The notes: generated by a model not told the origin, from the letters alone. A stretch of 64,000 bases of DNA from Caulobacter sp. BP25 (GCF_002737755.1 NZ_PEGH01000018.1:558001-622000); one strand, 5' to 3'; counted from the first letter of the stretch, positions 53,305 to 63,548 are shown. Numbers and translations are program-made.

Positions 53305-54492
53305 TTAAACCAGCTCCACCGCCATCGCCGTGGCCTCGCCGCCGCCGATGCACAGGCTCGCCAGCCCCTTCTTGCCGCCGCGCGCCTGCAGAGCCGCGAT
53401 CAGGGTGCAGAGGACGCGCGCGCCCGAGGCGCCGATCGGGTGGCCCAGGGCGCAGGCGCCGCCGTTGACGTTGAGCTTGTCGTCGGGGATGCCCAGCTCC
53501 TGCTGGGCGATCATGGCCACGACCGCGAAGGCCTCGTTGACCTCGAACAGGTCGACGTCCTCGATGCTCCAGCCGGCCTTCTTCAGCGCCTTCTTCATGG
53601 CCGGGACCGGGGCGGTGGTGAAGAGGCCAGGCTCGTGGGCGTGGGCGGCGTGGGCGGCGACGCGGGCGATGATCGGTAGGCCCAGCGCCTTGGCGACGCT
53701 CTGCCGGGTCATGACCAGGGCCGCTGCGCCGTCGCTGATCGAGGAGCTGTTGGCCGCCGTGATCCCGCCGTCGCGGGCGAAGGCCGGCTTGAGGGTCGGG
53801 ATCTTGGCCGGATCGGCCTTCAGCGGCTGCTCGTCCGTGTCGACCACCTCGGTCCCCTTGCGGGTGACGACGCTGACGGGCGTGATCTCGGCCTTGAAGG
53901 CGCCGGTCTGGATGGCTGTCTTGGCCTTGGAGAGGCCCTTGGTCGCGTAGGCGTCCATCGCCTCGCGGGTGAACTGGTACTGGGCGGCGGTCTCCTCGGC
54001 GAAGGCGCCCATCAGCTTGCCGGGGGTGTAGGCGTCTTCTAGGCCGTCCAGGTACATGGAGTCCCAGATCTGGTCGTGGCCGATCCGGGCGCCGGCGCGA
54101 TGCTTGGCCATCAGGTAGGGCGCGCCCGTCATGCTCTCCATGCCGCCGGCCACCACCAGGTCGACCGAGCCAGCGGCCAGGGCGTCGTGGGCCATGATCG
54201 CCGCCTGCATGCCGCTGCCGCACATCTTGTTGACCGTGGTCGCCTCGACCGAAAGGGGAAGCCCCGCGCCCAGCGCCGCCTGGCGGGCCGGCGCCTGGCC
54301 AAGCCCGGCCGGCAGCACGCAGCCCATGATGATCTGCTCGACCTTGTCGCCAGAGACGCCTGCGCGTTCGATCGCGGCCTTCACAGCGGTCGCGCCCAAC
54401 TCGGTCGCCTTCACCCCGCCCAGCGCGCCCTGGAAGCCGCCCATCGGCGTGCGGGCGTATGAGACGATGACGACGGGATCGGCGGCGGACAT
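53305..54492 (-). CDS. Acetyl-CoA C-acyltransferase (thiolase)
   Basis: A 395-residue thiolase. The nucleophilic Cys is in TTVNKMCGSGMQAAI (near residue 92), the His in NVNGGACALGHPIGASGAR, and the second Cys in LCIGGGEATAMAVE. VSYARTPMGGFQGALGG at the N-terminus and VNEAFAVVAMIAQQEL are standard. It may make acetoacetyl-CoA or degrade beta-ketoacyl-CoA; the biosynthetic type (phaA/atoB) seems likelier from length and sequence but is not certain. It is divergent from an HxlR regulator. Confidence 0.92.
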   Translation of the reverse strand: MSAADPVVIVSYARTPMGGFQGALGGVKATELGATAVKAAIERAGVSGDKVEQIIMGCVLPAGLGQAPARQAALGAGLPLSVEATTVNKMCGSGMQAAIMAHDALAAGSVDLVVAGGMESMTGAPYLMAKHRAGARIGHDQIWDSMYLDGLEDAYTPGKLMGAFAEETAAQYQFTREAMDAYATKGLSKAKTAIQTGAFKAEITPVSVVTRKGTEVVDTDEQPLKADPAKIPTLKPAFARDGGITAANSSSISDGAAALVMTRQSVAKALGLPIIARVAAHAAHAHEPGLFTTAPVPAMKKALKKAGWSIEDVDLFEVNEAFAVVAMIAQQELGIPDDKLNVNGGACALGHPIGASGARVLCTLIAALQARGGKKGLASLCIGGGEATAMAVELV

Positions 54493-54723
54493 GAATTTCT
54501 CCCTACAAGGCTTTTGAGGCGAGATAGGTCCTCATCGCCGTATCTCGCGCAAGGGGTTTGCGAGATCGTGATGGGAAAGGGGCGAGCGGCGGTGGTGGAC
54601 GCCAAGGCCGCTCGCCAGTCAGCAAATGAACCGAGAGAGTCAATTGCGAATAAAAACCTATGACAGTTCATCTTCAAACGCAACGCTCTTGCTTTCCCTC
54701 GCGGAACGCCGCACCCTCGCGTC
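54493..54723. other. Divergent region between thiolase and HxlR genes
   Basis: A 231-bp gap without a gene. It has an AT-rich patch near 54625-54690 that probably holds the HxlR promoter. I could not find a convincing palindrome like the one at 47729. Confidence 0.4.
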
Positions 54724-55224
54724 ATGGGCCGTACCGCTGACTACACCAACGAGCGCTGCTCGGTCGCCGCCACCCTCGAGGTCGTGGGCGATCCATGGAC
54801 CTTGCTGATCCTGCGCGACGCCTTCGCGGGGGTGAAGCGCTTCGAGCAGTGGCAGGAGCGGCTGGGCGTCGCCCGCAACGTTCTGGCCGCGCGGCTCAAA
54901 AGCCTGGTCGGTCACGGCGTCATGGAGACCCGCCGCTATTCCGAACGCCCGCCGCGCCACGAATACTGGCTGACCGAGAAGGGCCTGGCCCTGTCGCCCG
55001 TTCTGCTGACCATGGCCGAGTGGGGCGACCGCCACGTCTATGGCCGCGATAACTCGCCGGTGCTATTCCGCCACAAGACCTGCGGCTGCGCCTTCCACCC
55101 CGTGCTGGCCTGCGAGGCCTGCGGCGAGGTCGTCGACCGCCGCGACCTGGAGCGCGCGCCCCGCCAGGCCCAGAGCCTGACCGTCGGCGAGGCGCTGGAA
55201 GCGGCGAACATGGCGGCGGAGTAG
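54724..55224 (+). CDS. HxlR-family transcriptional regulator
   Basis: A 166-residue winged-helix regulator. The HTH part has CSVAATLEVVGDPWTLLILRD, FEQWQERLGVARNVLAARL and YSERPPRHEYWLTEKGLAL. Unlike the one at 47766 it carries a C-terminal extension with four cysteines (KTCGCAFHPVLACEACGEVV) resembling a small zinc ribbon. It could regulate the divergent thiolase; no operator is obvious. Confidence 0.9.
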   Translation: MGRTADYTNERCSVAATLEVVGDPWTLLILRDAFAGVKRFEQWQERLGVARNVLAARLKSLVGHGVMETRRYSERPPRHEYWLTEKGLALSPVLLTMAEWGDRHVYGRDNSPVLFRHKTCGCAFHPVLACEACGEVVDRRDLERAPRQAQSLTVGEALEAANMAAE

Positions 55225-55244
55225 GGCTCCGAGAGGCTCCGCGC

Positions 55245-57668
55245 CTAGAACGCCTTGCGCAGGCCCAGCCGCAGCGCTCGGCCGCCGCCCTTCATAAGGT
55301 CCGCCTGATAGGCCTCGGGCGTGCGGCCCTGGCTGTCGCGAACCTTCATGCCCGTGTCGAAGAGGTTCTCAAGGTTCATCGTCAGCCTGGTTCCCTTCAG
55401 CCAGGGACGTTCCTTGGCCAGGCGCTTGTTGGCGCCCAGGTCGACGACGCCGAACAGGTTCACGGACGGCGGGCTCGAGAACCTCAGGTCCTGGCCGGTC
55501 GCCCCGCCATCCACCCGCGACGGCGAGCGCCAGAAGGCGCCCAAGCCCACGCTGTAGCCTGGTACGTTCAGATTGGCCGAGGCGTTGATCTCGTGGCGGG
55601 GCGAGCCGCTGAACTGCCCCAGGGCCGCGCCGCTCAGCTTGTCCAGCGCCGCCATGCCGGGCCGGATGGTCACCTCGTCGCGCAGCCGCCAGCGATCGGT
55701 CAACGTCAGGAACACCAGGTTCGGCCCGCTGCCGCGCTTGGGCCCGCCCCAGCTGCGGCGATAGGTGATTTTCGTGCGCAGGTCGGCGGTGTCGGCGTGG
55801 TCGAAATTGATCGGCCGCGTGTCGATCGCCGTCAGCCGACCCTGGGCGTCGCGCGTGTAGCGGCTAGGAAACGCTGCCTCCAGTTCGGGCGAAGCGGCGG
55901 GGAAGTTGGCGATCGGATCGTCGATGCGCGTGACCGTGTAGTTGGTCTGCAGCCGCAGCTCGTGGGTCTCGAAGGGCTTGTAGTTCACGCTCAGCTTCAG
56001 CAGGCGCCGGCTGTCGGGCCGCAGGTTCGGATTGCCGCCCGAGGTCAGGGTGACGAATGTCGTCTGGCCCGTGGCGTAGTCATAGGCCAGGGTGTTCGGC
56101 GTTACCTGGGTGGGATCGTTGACCTGCTGCAGGGTCGGCTCGCCTTCCTCCCAGCTGTAGTCGGCCGAGAGGTTCAGGCCCTTGACCGGCGTCCAGTTCA
56201 GACCGCCGCCCAGCATGCCCAGGCCGCCGATATCCGAGAAGTCCTCGTACTGGCCGTTCAGGTTCAGCGACGCCTTGCCCAGAAAGCTCAGCGGGCCGTC
56301 CTTGTCGATCAGCGGCGCGTCCAGGCTGGTTCGGACGGTGGCGCGGTCGCGGACCAGGGTCCGCTCCAGGCTGACGCCGGACCGGACGCTTTCGGCCTCG
56401 AACCGCCGATGATCTGCGCCGGCCCGCACCGTCAGCCGCAGCGGCCCGGCGGGCAGACGACCGATCGCCCCGCTGGCGGTCAGGTTCAGCTTGGCGCTGG
56501 TCGTCACGGAGTCGGCGGTGTCGCGCGGCGCATAGCGGATCAGGTCCGCCGGGATTAGTCCGGTCGGATCGACCTGGCCGGCCGCGACCGCGGCGCGTAG
56601 CGCCGAGGTGTCGAGGCCCCGGCCGGTGCGGGACTGGGTTTCGCTGCGATCGGCGTCGCCGTCCAACGTCCAGGTCCAACCCTGCTTGCGCGCGGTCACG
56701 CCGGCGACGGCCCCGATCCTGCGGGTGTCGTTGAGGGCGCGAAAGGCGCCTGGCGTGTCGACATAGCGATAGACGTCCAGGCCGTCGGGACCCGACAGCG
56801 CGACGCCCGGCAGGCCTCGGTAGCTGACCGTGCTGTTGATCTGCAGGTCGCCGCCCACGGTCGCCGAGACGCCCTCGCGCAGGGGGCGATTGTGCGCGAC
56901 CTCGATCTTGGCCTGTTCGCCGCGCGGCATGATGGTGCGAGACGCGGTCAGGTCCCCGCCGATCACCGTGTCGGCCACAGCCTCGGGGCCGCCGGCCTGC
57001 GGCGTGCGAACCACGTCGCGCTCGTCCTCGAACAGCGGCGAGTCGCGATGATAGCGGGCGCTGGCCAGGGTGAAGCCTTCGCCCTGCACGTGGAACAGGC
57101 TCGCCAACTGGTCGGTCGAGGCGCGCCCGCCCTCGGTCAGCCAGCGCCCCTCGTTGGTCAGGGCGATGGACTGGAAGCGCTTCTTGAGGATCACATTGAT
57201 GACCAGCTGGTCGGGGCGTTCGCCGTGGCGCAGGGCCTCCTCCTCGCGCAGGGGCGCGAACCGCTGGATCGCCTCGGTCGGCATCTCGGCGATATTGGCC
57301 TTGGTCCGCATGCCGTTGACCAGGAATATCGGTGGGCCGTCGGTTCGCGCCCGGGCGGCGTTCAGAAGCGGGGCCATCTTCGTCATCAGCTCGCCCAGGG
57401 TGCTGACGCCCAGGGCGCTGATGTCGGCCTCGTTCAGCTCCAGCTCGGGCTCGATCGGGCCGTCGGTGTCGCCGCGCCGGGCGCCCTCGACGAGCAGGCT
57501 GTCGACCGTGTTGGGATCGCGGACGCAGTTGCGCTTACCGCGCTCGTCCTTGGACCGGCTGGCCTCTTCGCAAGCAGCGGGATCATCCGGCGACGGATCA
57601 GCATCGGGCGTGCTCTGCAGCGCCATGACAGCCGCCAGGCCGCCCAGAATCGTCAGGCCCCAATCCAT
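55245..57668 (-). CDS. TonB-dependent outer-membrane receptor
   Basis: An 807-residue protein. A hydrophobic N-terminal segment precedes a charged stretch with a Cys pair (CEEASRSKDERGKRNC). The plug domain is about 60-150 (LGELMTKMAPLLNAARART, IFLVNGMRTKANIAEMPTEAI, LVINVILKKRF). A 22-strand barrel-like, aromatic-rich region follows, ending in RLGLRKAF with the terminal Phe typical of barrels. The substrate is unknown; no siderophore or sugar genes adjoin. The ATG at 57668 is chosen over an in-frame start 33 bp upstream. Confidence 0.88.
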   Translation of the reverse strand: MDWGLTILGGLAAVMALQSTPDADPSPDDPAACEEASRSKDERGKRNCVRDPNTVDSLLVEGARRGDTDGPIEPELELNEADISALGVSTLGELMTKMAPLLNAARARTDGPPIFLVNGMRTKANIAEMPTEAIQRFAPLREEEALRHGERPDQLVINVILKKRFQSIALTNEGRWLTEGGRASTDQLASLFHVQGEGFTLASARYHRDSPLFEDERDVVRTPQAGGPEAVADTVIGGDLTASRTIMPRGEQAKIEVAHNRPLREGVSATVGGDLQINSTVSYRGLPGVALSGPDGLDVYRYVDTPGAFRALNDTRRIGAVAGVTARKQGWTWTLDGDADRSETQSRTGRGLDTSALRAAVAAGQVDPTGLIPADLIRYAPRDTADSVTTSAKLNLTASGAIGRLPAGPLRLTVRAGADHRRFEAESVRSGVSLERTLVRDRATVRTSLDAPLIDKDGPLSFLGKASLNLNGQYEDFSDIGGLGMLGGGLNWTPVKGLNLSADYSWEEGEPTLQQVNDPTQVTPNTLAYDYATGQTTFVTLTSGGNPNLRPDSRRLLKLSVNYKPFETHELRLQTNYTVTRIDDPIANFPAASPELEAAFPSRYTRDAQGRLTAIDTRPINFDHADTADLRTKITYRRSWGGPKRGSGPNLVFLTLTDRWRLRDEVTIRPGMAALDKLSGAALGQFSGSPRHEINASANLNVPGYSVGLGAFWRSPSRVDGGATGQDLRFSSPPSVNLFGVVDLGANKRLAKERPWLKGTRLTMNLENLFDTGMKVRDSQGRTPEAYQADLMKGGGRALRLGLRKAF

Positions 57669-57842
57669 CTGAAGTCCCCCCGCGCCTAAAAGGCGCCACA
57701 ACCCAAGGGGGCGATCTCAACTTGACATTGATTGGACTGAATAGTGACGCTTTCGCGTCGAGACTGACAAAGCTTGGCCATAAACCGAAAGAGGAGCGGA
57801 TCCTCAGCGCGCCGTCAGGTCCGGTTCGGTGAGTGACAGACC
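57669..57842. other. Gap between the arsC end and receptor start
   Basis: This 174-bp region upstream of the receptor contains no gene. An AT-rich stretch near 57715-57790 (AACTTGACATTGATTGGACT) probably contains the receptor promoter. No terminator for arsC is obvious. Confidence 0.4.
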
Positions 57843-58352
57843 CTAGGCCTTGCCGATCTCGTCCAGTCGGCGCTGGAGCGACAGTCGGTCCAGCGCGTTC
57901 ATCGGCAGCGCGCAGAAGAGCGTGATCCGGTTGTTCAGTTGCCGATAGGCGTCGGCGAAGGCCAGGGCGATCTCGGCCTCGGACCCTGCGGCCTCGCCGG
58001 GATTGGGCACGCCCCAGTGCGCGGTCATCGGCTGGCCCGGCCAGATCGGGCAGACCTCGCCGGCGGCGTTGTCACAGACGGTGAAGACGAAATCGAGCTT
58101 GGGCGCATCGGGATTGTCCCGCGCCGAGAATTCGTCCCAGGTCTTCGAGCGCAGGTCGTCGGTCTTGTAGTTCAAATGCTTGAGCAGGTTGATGGCGTGC
58201 GGGTTGACCTGGCCGCTGGCCATGGAGCCGGCGGAATAGGCCTTGAAGCGGCCGGCTCCCACCCGGTTCATGATGCATTCGGCCATGATCGAGCGCACGG
58301 AGTTGTGCGTGCAGAGGAAGAGGACGTTCATGGGGTTGCTGTCGGCGGCCAT
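57843..58352 (-). CDS. arsC: Arsenate reductase (low-molecular-weight phosphatase type)
   Basis: A 169-residue ArsC with the phosphatase loop CTHNSVRS (CX5R) in NVLFLCTHNSVRSIMAECI, the second-Cys region FVFTVCDNAAGEVCPIWPG, and TAHWGVPNP with the general-acid Asp/Pro context. Thioredoxin- or glutaredoxin-coupled enzymes of this type reduce arsenate to arsenite. The start is ATG 58352 (or the internal one at 58331). It is divergent from arsH. Confidence 0.92.
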   Translation of the reverse strand: MAADSNPMNVLFLCTHNSVRSIMAECIMNRVGAGRFKAYSAGSMASGQVNPHAINLLKHLNYKTDDLRSKTWDEFSARDNPDAPKLDFVFTVCDNAAGEVCPIWPGQPMTAHWGVPNPGEAAGSEAEIALAFADAYRQLNNRITLFCALPMNALDRLSLQRRLDEIGKA

Positions 58353-58420
58353 GCGGTTTCCCTTTCGGTCTGGCCATTGCGGCCAGCGGCGGGCGTGTCT
58401 TGACAATCGCCCTCTATTCC

Positions 58421-58444
58421 ATATTTCCACAATAATCGAAATAT
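58421..58444. promoter_or_regulatory. Inverted repeat between arsC and arsH
   Basis: ATATTTC-N10-GAAATAT is a perfect 7-bp inverted repeat in an AT-rich divergent control region, a good candidate operator for an ArsR-type repressor. No arsR gene is in the window. Confidence 0.5.
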
Positions 58445-58477
58445 TAGACAGTTCGATGACGTAGTTTGGAGACGTGC

Positions 58478-59209
58478 GTGACCGAGTTCCCCGCCCTGGA
58501 CCCGAAGTTCCTGGCCTCGATCGACCCCGAGCGGCTCCAGCCATCGGCGCCCGCGACCCATCCGCCGCGCATTTTGCTGCTCTATGGATCGCTGCGGGAG
58601 CGCTCGTTCAGCCGGCTCTTGGTCGAGGAGGCCGCGCGCATCCTTCAGGCGCTGGGGTGCGAGACCCGGGTCTTCGATCCGCGAGACCTGCCGCTGCCCG
58701 ACGCCACGGGGCCGGATCACCCCAAGGTCCAGGAGCTTCGGGCGTTGTCTCAGTGGTCCGAGGGGCAGGTCTGGTGCAGCCCTGAGCGCCACGGCGCGAT
58801 CACCGGGGTCATGAAGGCGCAGATCGACTGGATCCCGCTGGAGATCGGCAGCATCCGTCCCACCCAGGGCAAGACCCTGGCGGTCATGCAGGTCAGCGGC
58901 GGCTCGCAGTCGTTCAACGCCGTCAACACCTTGCGTCTTCTGGGCCGGTGGATGCGGATGATCACCATCCCCAACCAGTCGTCCGTGGCGATGGCCTTCA
59001 AGGAGTTTGACGAGAACGACCGCATGAAGCCCTCCGGCTACTACGACCGGGTGGTCGATGTGATGGAGGAGCTTGTGAAGTTCACCCTGCTGACCCGCGA
59101 CCGGGCCGACTATCTGGTCGACCGCTACAGCGAACGGAAAGCCGAGGGGCGAATTCCCGAACACATGGCGCTGGCCGCGCGGGCCATGGACCACGAAACG
59201 GCGCTATAG
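58478..59209 (+). CDS. arsH: ArsH NADPH-dependent FMN oxidoreductase
   Basis: A 243-residue flavoprotein that oxidises trivalent organoarsenicals. It shows [21 protein letters not shown] (FMN phosphate loop GSLRxRSxS), [21 protein letters not shown], and [19 protein letters not shown]. The GTG at 58478, 6 bp after GGAG, is the likely start; a TTG 12 bp earlier is in frame. It is divergent from arsC. No arsB/acr3 pump is nearby. Confidence 0.93.
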   Translation: MTEFPALDPKFLASIDPERLQPSAPATHPPRILLLYGSLRERSFSRLLVEEAARILQALGCETRVFDPRDLPLPDATGPDHPKVQELRALSQWSEGQVWCSPERHGAITGVMKAQIDWIPLEIGSIRPTQGKTLAVMQVSGGSQSFNAVNTLRLLGRWMRMITIPNQSSVAMAFKEFDENDRMKPSGYYDRVVDVMEELVKFTLLTRDRADYLVDRYSERKAEGRIPEHMALAARAMDHETAL

Positions 59210-59225
59210 CGCGTCTGCGCGCCGC

Positions 59226-60455
59226 TCAACCCGCCGTCAGGTCCATCGCCCGCACCGCGCGGGCGATGAAGCCGCCGCCCAGGACGCGTTCGGGATCGGC
59301 GGGGTCGTAGAGCACGCAGGCTTGGCCGGGGGCGACGCCTTCCTCGGACCCGTCGAAGGCCACCGCCACCTCGCCGTCCAGCAGCGTCAGGCGGCCAGCG
59401 ACCGGCTCGCGGGTCGAGCGGACGCGGGCCAGGACCGGTTGGCCCTGGTCGGCGGCGGCCGCCAGATCGTCCTGGCCGCCCAGCCAATTGGTTTCCTTGA
59501 GAGTCAGGGCGGCGGTCAGCAGGGCCTCGCGCGGGCCGACGATCACCTGGCGCTTGTCGGCGTCGATGCGGACCACGAACAGCGGATCGCCGACGGCGAC
59601 ATTGAGGCCCCGGCGCTGACCGATCGTATAGCGGGTCACGCCCTCGTGGCGGCCCAGCACCCGGCCGTCCAGGTGGACGATGTCGCCGGCTTCCGCGCCT
59701 TGCGGGCGGATGCGGTCGATCACCGTCGTGTACTTGCCCTCGGGCACGAAGCAGATGTCCTGGCTGTCTGGCTTGTCGGCGATCGAGAGCCCCAGGCCCG
59801 CCGCGACGGCGCGCACCGTCGGCTTGTCCATGCCGCCCAGCGGGAAGCGTAGGAAGTCCAGCTGCTCGCGCGTGGTGGCGAACAGGAAATAGCTCTGGTC
59901 CTTGGCCGGGTCGGCGGCGCGGCGCAGCTGCGGGCGGTTCGTTCCCGCCGGCATGCCGCGCTGGACATAGTGGCCGGTGGCCATGGCCTCCGCGCCCAGG
60001 TCGCGGGCCACGTCCAGGAGGTCGCGGAACTTGACCGTCTGATTGCAGCGCACGCACGGGATCGGCGTCTCGCCGCGCAGATAGGCGTCGGCGAAGTCTT
60101 CGATGACTTGCTCGCGGAAGCGGCTTTCGTAGTCGAGCACATAGTGCGGGATGCCGATGCGCTCGGCGGCCATGCGGGCGTCCAGGATGTCCTGGCCGGC
60201 GCAGCAGGCGCCCTTGCGCGAGATCGCCGCGCCGTGGTCGTAGAGCTGCAGGGTGACGCCCACGACGTCATAGCCGGCGCGAGCGAGCAGGGCGGCGGTG
60301 ACGGTGGAGTCCACACCGCCGGACATGGCCGCGACGATCCGGGTTCCCTCCGGCAGGCCGACGGCGGCGCGCGCCTGTTCGACGGCGCGCGCGATCAGGC
60401 TGTCGGCGTCGGCGGTGTCGGTCTTGGTCAGCGCATCGGCGGTCATGGCCGCCAT
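59226..60455 (-). CDS. mnmA: tRNA-specific 2-thiouridylase
   Basis: A 409-residue enzyme that thiolates U34 of tRNA-Lys, -Glu and -Gln. The ATP pyrophosphatase loop is [17 protein letters not shown] (near residue 46). The nucleophilic Cys is in [12 protein letters not shown] and the persulfide Cys in [25 protein letters not shown] and FSEGE-like C-terminal barrel segments follow. Starts at 60455 or 60446 are both possible. It lies 17 bp from the arsH stop, facing it. Confidence 0.95.
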   Translation of the reverse strand: MAAMTADALTKTDTADADSLIARAVEQARAAVGLPEGTRIVAAMSGGVDSTVTAALLARAGYDVVGVTLQLYDHGAAISRKGACCAGQDILDARMAAERIGIPHYVLDYESRFREQVIEDFADAYLRGETPIPCVRCNQTVKFRDLLDVARDLGAEAMATGHYVQRGMPAGTNRPQLRRAADPAKDQSYFLFATTREQLDFLRFPLGGMDKPTVRAVAAGLGLSIADKPDSQDICFVPEGKYTTVIDRIRPQGAEAGDIVHLDGRVLGRHEGVTRYTIGQRRGLNVAVGDPLFVVRIDADKRQVIVGPREALLTAALTLKETNWLGGQDDLAAAADQGQPVLARVRSTREPVAGRLTLLDGEVAVAFDGSEEGVAPGQACVLYDPADPERVLGGGFIARAVRAMDLTAG

Positions 60456-60490
60456 ATAGCGGCGAACGGCCCGTTTTGCGAGGTTTCGAC

Positions 60491-61414
60491 CTATTTCAGG
60501 ATGTTCAGTAGCGACGACTGCTGCAGGCTGCTGAACACCTGGGCCGAGGCCTGGACCGCCAGCTTGGCCGATTCCAAGCGGGTCACGGCGTCGGCCATGT
60601 CGACGTCGACGATCTCGCCGACCATGCTGGTCAGCAGGTCGGCCTGGTTCTGAAGGTCGGTCTGCGCGCCCTCGAAGCGCTTCTGGGTCACGCCGTTCTT
60701 GCCCTGGATGTCGATGACACCCTTGTAGGCCTTGTCGAAGTCGCCCATCGCGTCATTCAGGAAGATCACCTGGGCGTCGGTCAACTTGCCGGTGAACGGC
60801 CCGTTGGCGTCGACATAGGCCTGGATCTTCTTGAAGGCTTCGAACACCTGCACGCCCACGGCGTCGCCCAGCACGCCGGTCTTGGCGCTGGTCTGCTCGT
60901 CGACCCGGTTGGTGGCGATGTACTGGTCGTTGTGGAACAGCGAGGCGGTGGTCGGCGCCAGGGTCAGGTCGCTCATGCCGGTCGCGCTGGTCGTGGCGGT
61001 ATCCGTCTTCGCGCCCGAGAACACATAGAGTCCGTTGGACTTGGTGTTCAGGCCCTGGACGACGTCCCCGAAATTGGCCTCGAGCTGCTGCATCAAGGTC
61101 GTCGCGCTGCCGGAGGCCAGGGCGTTGGCGACGGCCTGCCGCGCCGACTGGGTGGAGTCGGCGACCTGGCCAAGGCCGGTGTTCTGCATCTCCAGCCGAT
61201 TGTTGATCAGCTTGGACTGCTCGATCAGGCCTTCGAGCCGCGTCTGGGTGCTGCGCATGGCTGTCAGCACCTCGGCGTTCCTCGAATAGCCCTTCAGGTC
61301 GGTGGCGATCTTCTGGCTCGAGACCTGATTGCCAACCTCGCTCTGGCGGATCTGGGCCCGCATCAGGTTGGACGTCATGACATTGTAGTTCTGGACGGTG
61401 GAGACCCGGGTCAT
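60491..61414 (-). CDS. flgL: Flagellar hook-filament junction protein FlgL
   Basis: A 307-residue flagellin-like protein (HAP3). The N-terminal D0/D1 region [20 protein letters not shown] and the C-terminal [21 protein letters not shown] form the coiled-coil shell. The central part has [16 protein letters not shown], typical of FlgL. It lies 3 bp after flgK, so the two are co-transcribed and exported by the flagellar type III system. Confidence 0.95.
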   Translation of the reverse strand: MTRVSTVQNYNVMTSNLMRAQIRQSEVGNQVSSQKIATDLKGYSRNAEVLTAMRSTQTRLEGLIEQSKLINNRLEMQNTGLGQVADSTQSARQAVANALASGSATTLMQQLEANFGDVVQGLNTKSNGLYVFSGAKTDTATTSATGMSDLTLAPTTASLFHNDQYIATNRVDEQTSAKTGVLGDAVGVQVFEAFKKIQAYVDANGPFTGKLTDAQVIFLNDAMGDFDKAYKGVIDIQGKNGVTQKRFEGAQTDLQNQADLLTSMVGEIVDVDMADAVTRLESAKLAVQASAQVFSSLQQSSLLNILK

Positions 61415-61417
61415 GGC

Positions 61418-63529
61418 TTACCTCACAAGTCCGGTGAGCACGTCGTACATGTCCCTGGCCGCCTGGATCAGGCGGGCCGAGGCGTTGTACGCCTGCTGGT
61501 AGGTGGTCAGGTTGATCAGTTCTTCGTCGAGGTTCACGCCCTCTTCGGACTGGCGCTGGCTGTCGACCTCTTCGGCGACGGCTTCGGCGGAGTCCTTGCG
61601 GCTCTCGGCCGTGGCGGCCTTGCGGGCGATGGCGCCGCTGAAGTCCGCCGCGTAGCGCGAGACGCTCATGGTCACGGCCGAGCCGTCGCCCGCCGCCGAG
61701 AAGCCCGTGGTGGTGTCGCCGGACTTCGCCAGGGCCAGGGCCCCCCGACCATCGCCGATCGCCAGGGCGGGTTGGCCGCCGACGGTCTGGGTCAGGTCCA
61801 GCTTGGCGAAGGGGACCAGCGACGGGTTCTGGTCCATCGCCGTGTCGACGAAGAACTTCTCGCCGCGGGTGCTCCGCTCGGCCGGACCGACGCCGAACAG
61901 CTGGCTGATCGACGGCCCGCCGGCGCCCCGTTCGGTGGTGTCGGCGACCACCGACATCGTCACCGGGTTGGTGGTGTTTGACGAGAAGGACATCTGGCCC
62001 TTGGCGTTCAACGAGAACGTACCGTAGAGCCCGACGCCCGAGCCGCGCGAGTTCAGCTCGTCGATCAGGTTCTGCATGGTGCCGCCCACTGGCGGGGTGA
62101 TCACCACGTCCCGGATCCGGCCGCCTTCGACGTCGGTCAGGCGGATGGTCATGGTCCCCGTGCCAAAGCCATGCGGCGAGGTCGCCGTCAGGCCGGTCTC
62201 GTAGGGCGAGTAGCCCGTGCTGCGGACGATGTCGTTGAGACCGAAATAGTGGCTGAAGCCCTGGCCGATCTTGCTGGACGGGGTCGTGGCGTCGTCAGCG
62301 ACCGCGACGCCCAGGCCGCTGAAGCCCGATAGCGACAGGGCGCCGTTCGAGAACCCGGCCGTGCCCATGCCGCCCATGGCCGTGTTCAGCTGGGTCATGA
62401 AGTTGGCCGAGGTGAAGGCCGGGCCGGCCGCGCCGTTGACGGTCATGGTCCCGGCGTCGAAGTCGATGTCGATCCGACGCTGGATCACGCCCGATGCGTC
62501 GGTCAGGGCGACCGTCGTCTTCCCAGTGAAGCCGGTGATTGCCGCCTGGGCGTCCAGGCCCGTGTTCCGGCCCGTCAGGCTGGTGGGGGCCGGCACGGAC
62601 GAGGAGGCGTTGGAAGCGCGGTTGATCTCTTCGGCCGCGCGGGTTGTGAACTCGCCCAGCTGGTCGGACATGCCGATCAGTTGGGTGTTGCGCATCTCCA
62701 GCAGGCCCTTGATCTCGCCGCTGGAGATATTGAGAGGAATCGGCACGGGAGAGCCGTTGGCCAACTGCACCGTCAGATATCCAGTGGCCGTGGGCGAGGT
62801 CTGATAGGTGACCTTCGCCGCGCCGTCGCCGGCCAAGGGCAGGCCCTCTGTCGAGCGAACCACGACGCCGCCCATGCCGCGCGGCGTGACCTGGATGTTC
62901 ATCAGCTGGGACAGCTCGTCGACCAGGCCGCTCTGCACGTTCTCCGCGCCCGTGGCGTCCGCTCCGCCGATCTTGGCGCGGGTGATGTCGGTGTTGAGGC
63001 TGTCGATCTGGCTCAGCAGATCGTTCACGCGGTCGACATCGCCCGAGATCCGGCCGTCGGCGTCCTTGCCCAGCTTCGAGATCTCGGCCGTGATGCGGGC
63101 GGACTCGCTGAAGAACTGATCCACGCGCGTGAGGGCCTGGCTGCGCAGCAGCGTGGAGGTGGGGTCGTCCTGCGCCGCCGAGAAGGCGGTGAAGATGTCG
63201 TCGAGGCGCGAGAAGAAGCTCGACGAGGTGGTCGGGTCGCCGAACAGCTGCTGCACGTTGTTCAGGGACTCGGCGATCGCCGTCGCGCGGCCGCTGTCCG
63301 CTGCGGCGTTCAGGCTGGCGGTCTGCAAGAAGCGGTCGCTCGCGCGCTTGATGGCGTCGATGCTGACGCCCACGCCCATGCCGTTGGACAGCAGGTTCGA
63401 CTGCGAGACGGTCTTGCGGACATAGCCCTTGGTGTTGACATTGGCGATGTTGTCCGAGGTGACGCGCAGGCCCGTCTGGGCCGCCATCATGCCGGACGTC
63501 GCCGTGCCCATGATCGAGTTCAGGGACAT
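61418..63529 (-). CDS. flgK: Flagellar hook-associated protein FlgK
   Basis: A 703-residue HAP1. The N-terminus has the rod/hook signature in MSLNSIMGTATSGMMAAQTG and TSDNIANVNTKGYVRKTV, then FFSRLDDIFTAFSAAQDDP. The C-terminus ends INLTTYQQAYNASARLIQAA, the shared D0 helix of flagellar axial proteins. It is longer than the enteric protein (about 550), owing to a central variable region. The ATG at 63529 is preferred over an upstream in-frame start. A sigma-54 promoter lies about 160 bp upstream. Confidence 0.96.
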   Translation of the reverse strand: MSLNSIMGTATSGMMAAQTGLRVTSDNIANVNTKGYVRKTVSQSNLLSNGMGVGVSIDAIKRASDRFLQTASLNAAADSGRATAIAESLNNVQQLFGDPTTSSSFFSRLDDIFTAFSAAQDDPTSTLLRSQALTRVDQFFSESARITAEISKLGKDADGRISGDVDRVNDLLSQIDSLNTDITRAKIGGADATGAENVQSGLVDELSQLMNIQVTPRGMGGVVVRSTEGLPLAGDGAAKVTYQTSPTATGYLTVQLANGSPVPIPLNISSGEIKGLLEMRNTQLIGMSDQLGEFTTRAAEEINRASNASSSVPAPTSLTGRNTGLDAQAAITGFTGKTTVALTDASGVIQRRIDIDFDAGTMTVNGAAGPAFTSANFMTQLNTAMGGMGTAGFSNGALSLSGFSGLGVAVADDATTPSSKIGQGFSHYFGLNDIVRSTGYSPYETGLTATSPHGFGTGTMTIRLTDVEGGRIRDVVITPPVGGTMQNLIDELNSRGSGVGLYGTFSLNAKGQMSFSSNTTNPVTMSVVADTTERGAGGPSISQLFGVGPAERSTRGEKFFVDTAMDQNPSLVPFAKLDLTQTVGGQPALAIGDGRGALALAKSGDTTTGFSAAGDGSAVTMSVSRYAADFSGAIARKAATAESRKDSAEAVAEEVDSQRQSEEGVNLDEELINLTTYQQAYNASARLIQAARDMYDVLTGLVR

Positions 63530-63548
63530 GAGGGCGATCCTTTCAGCT

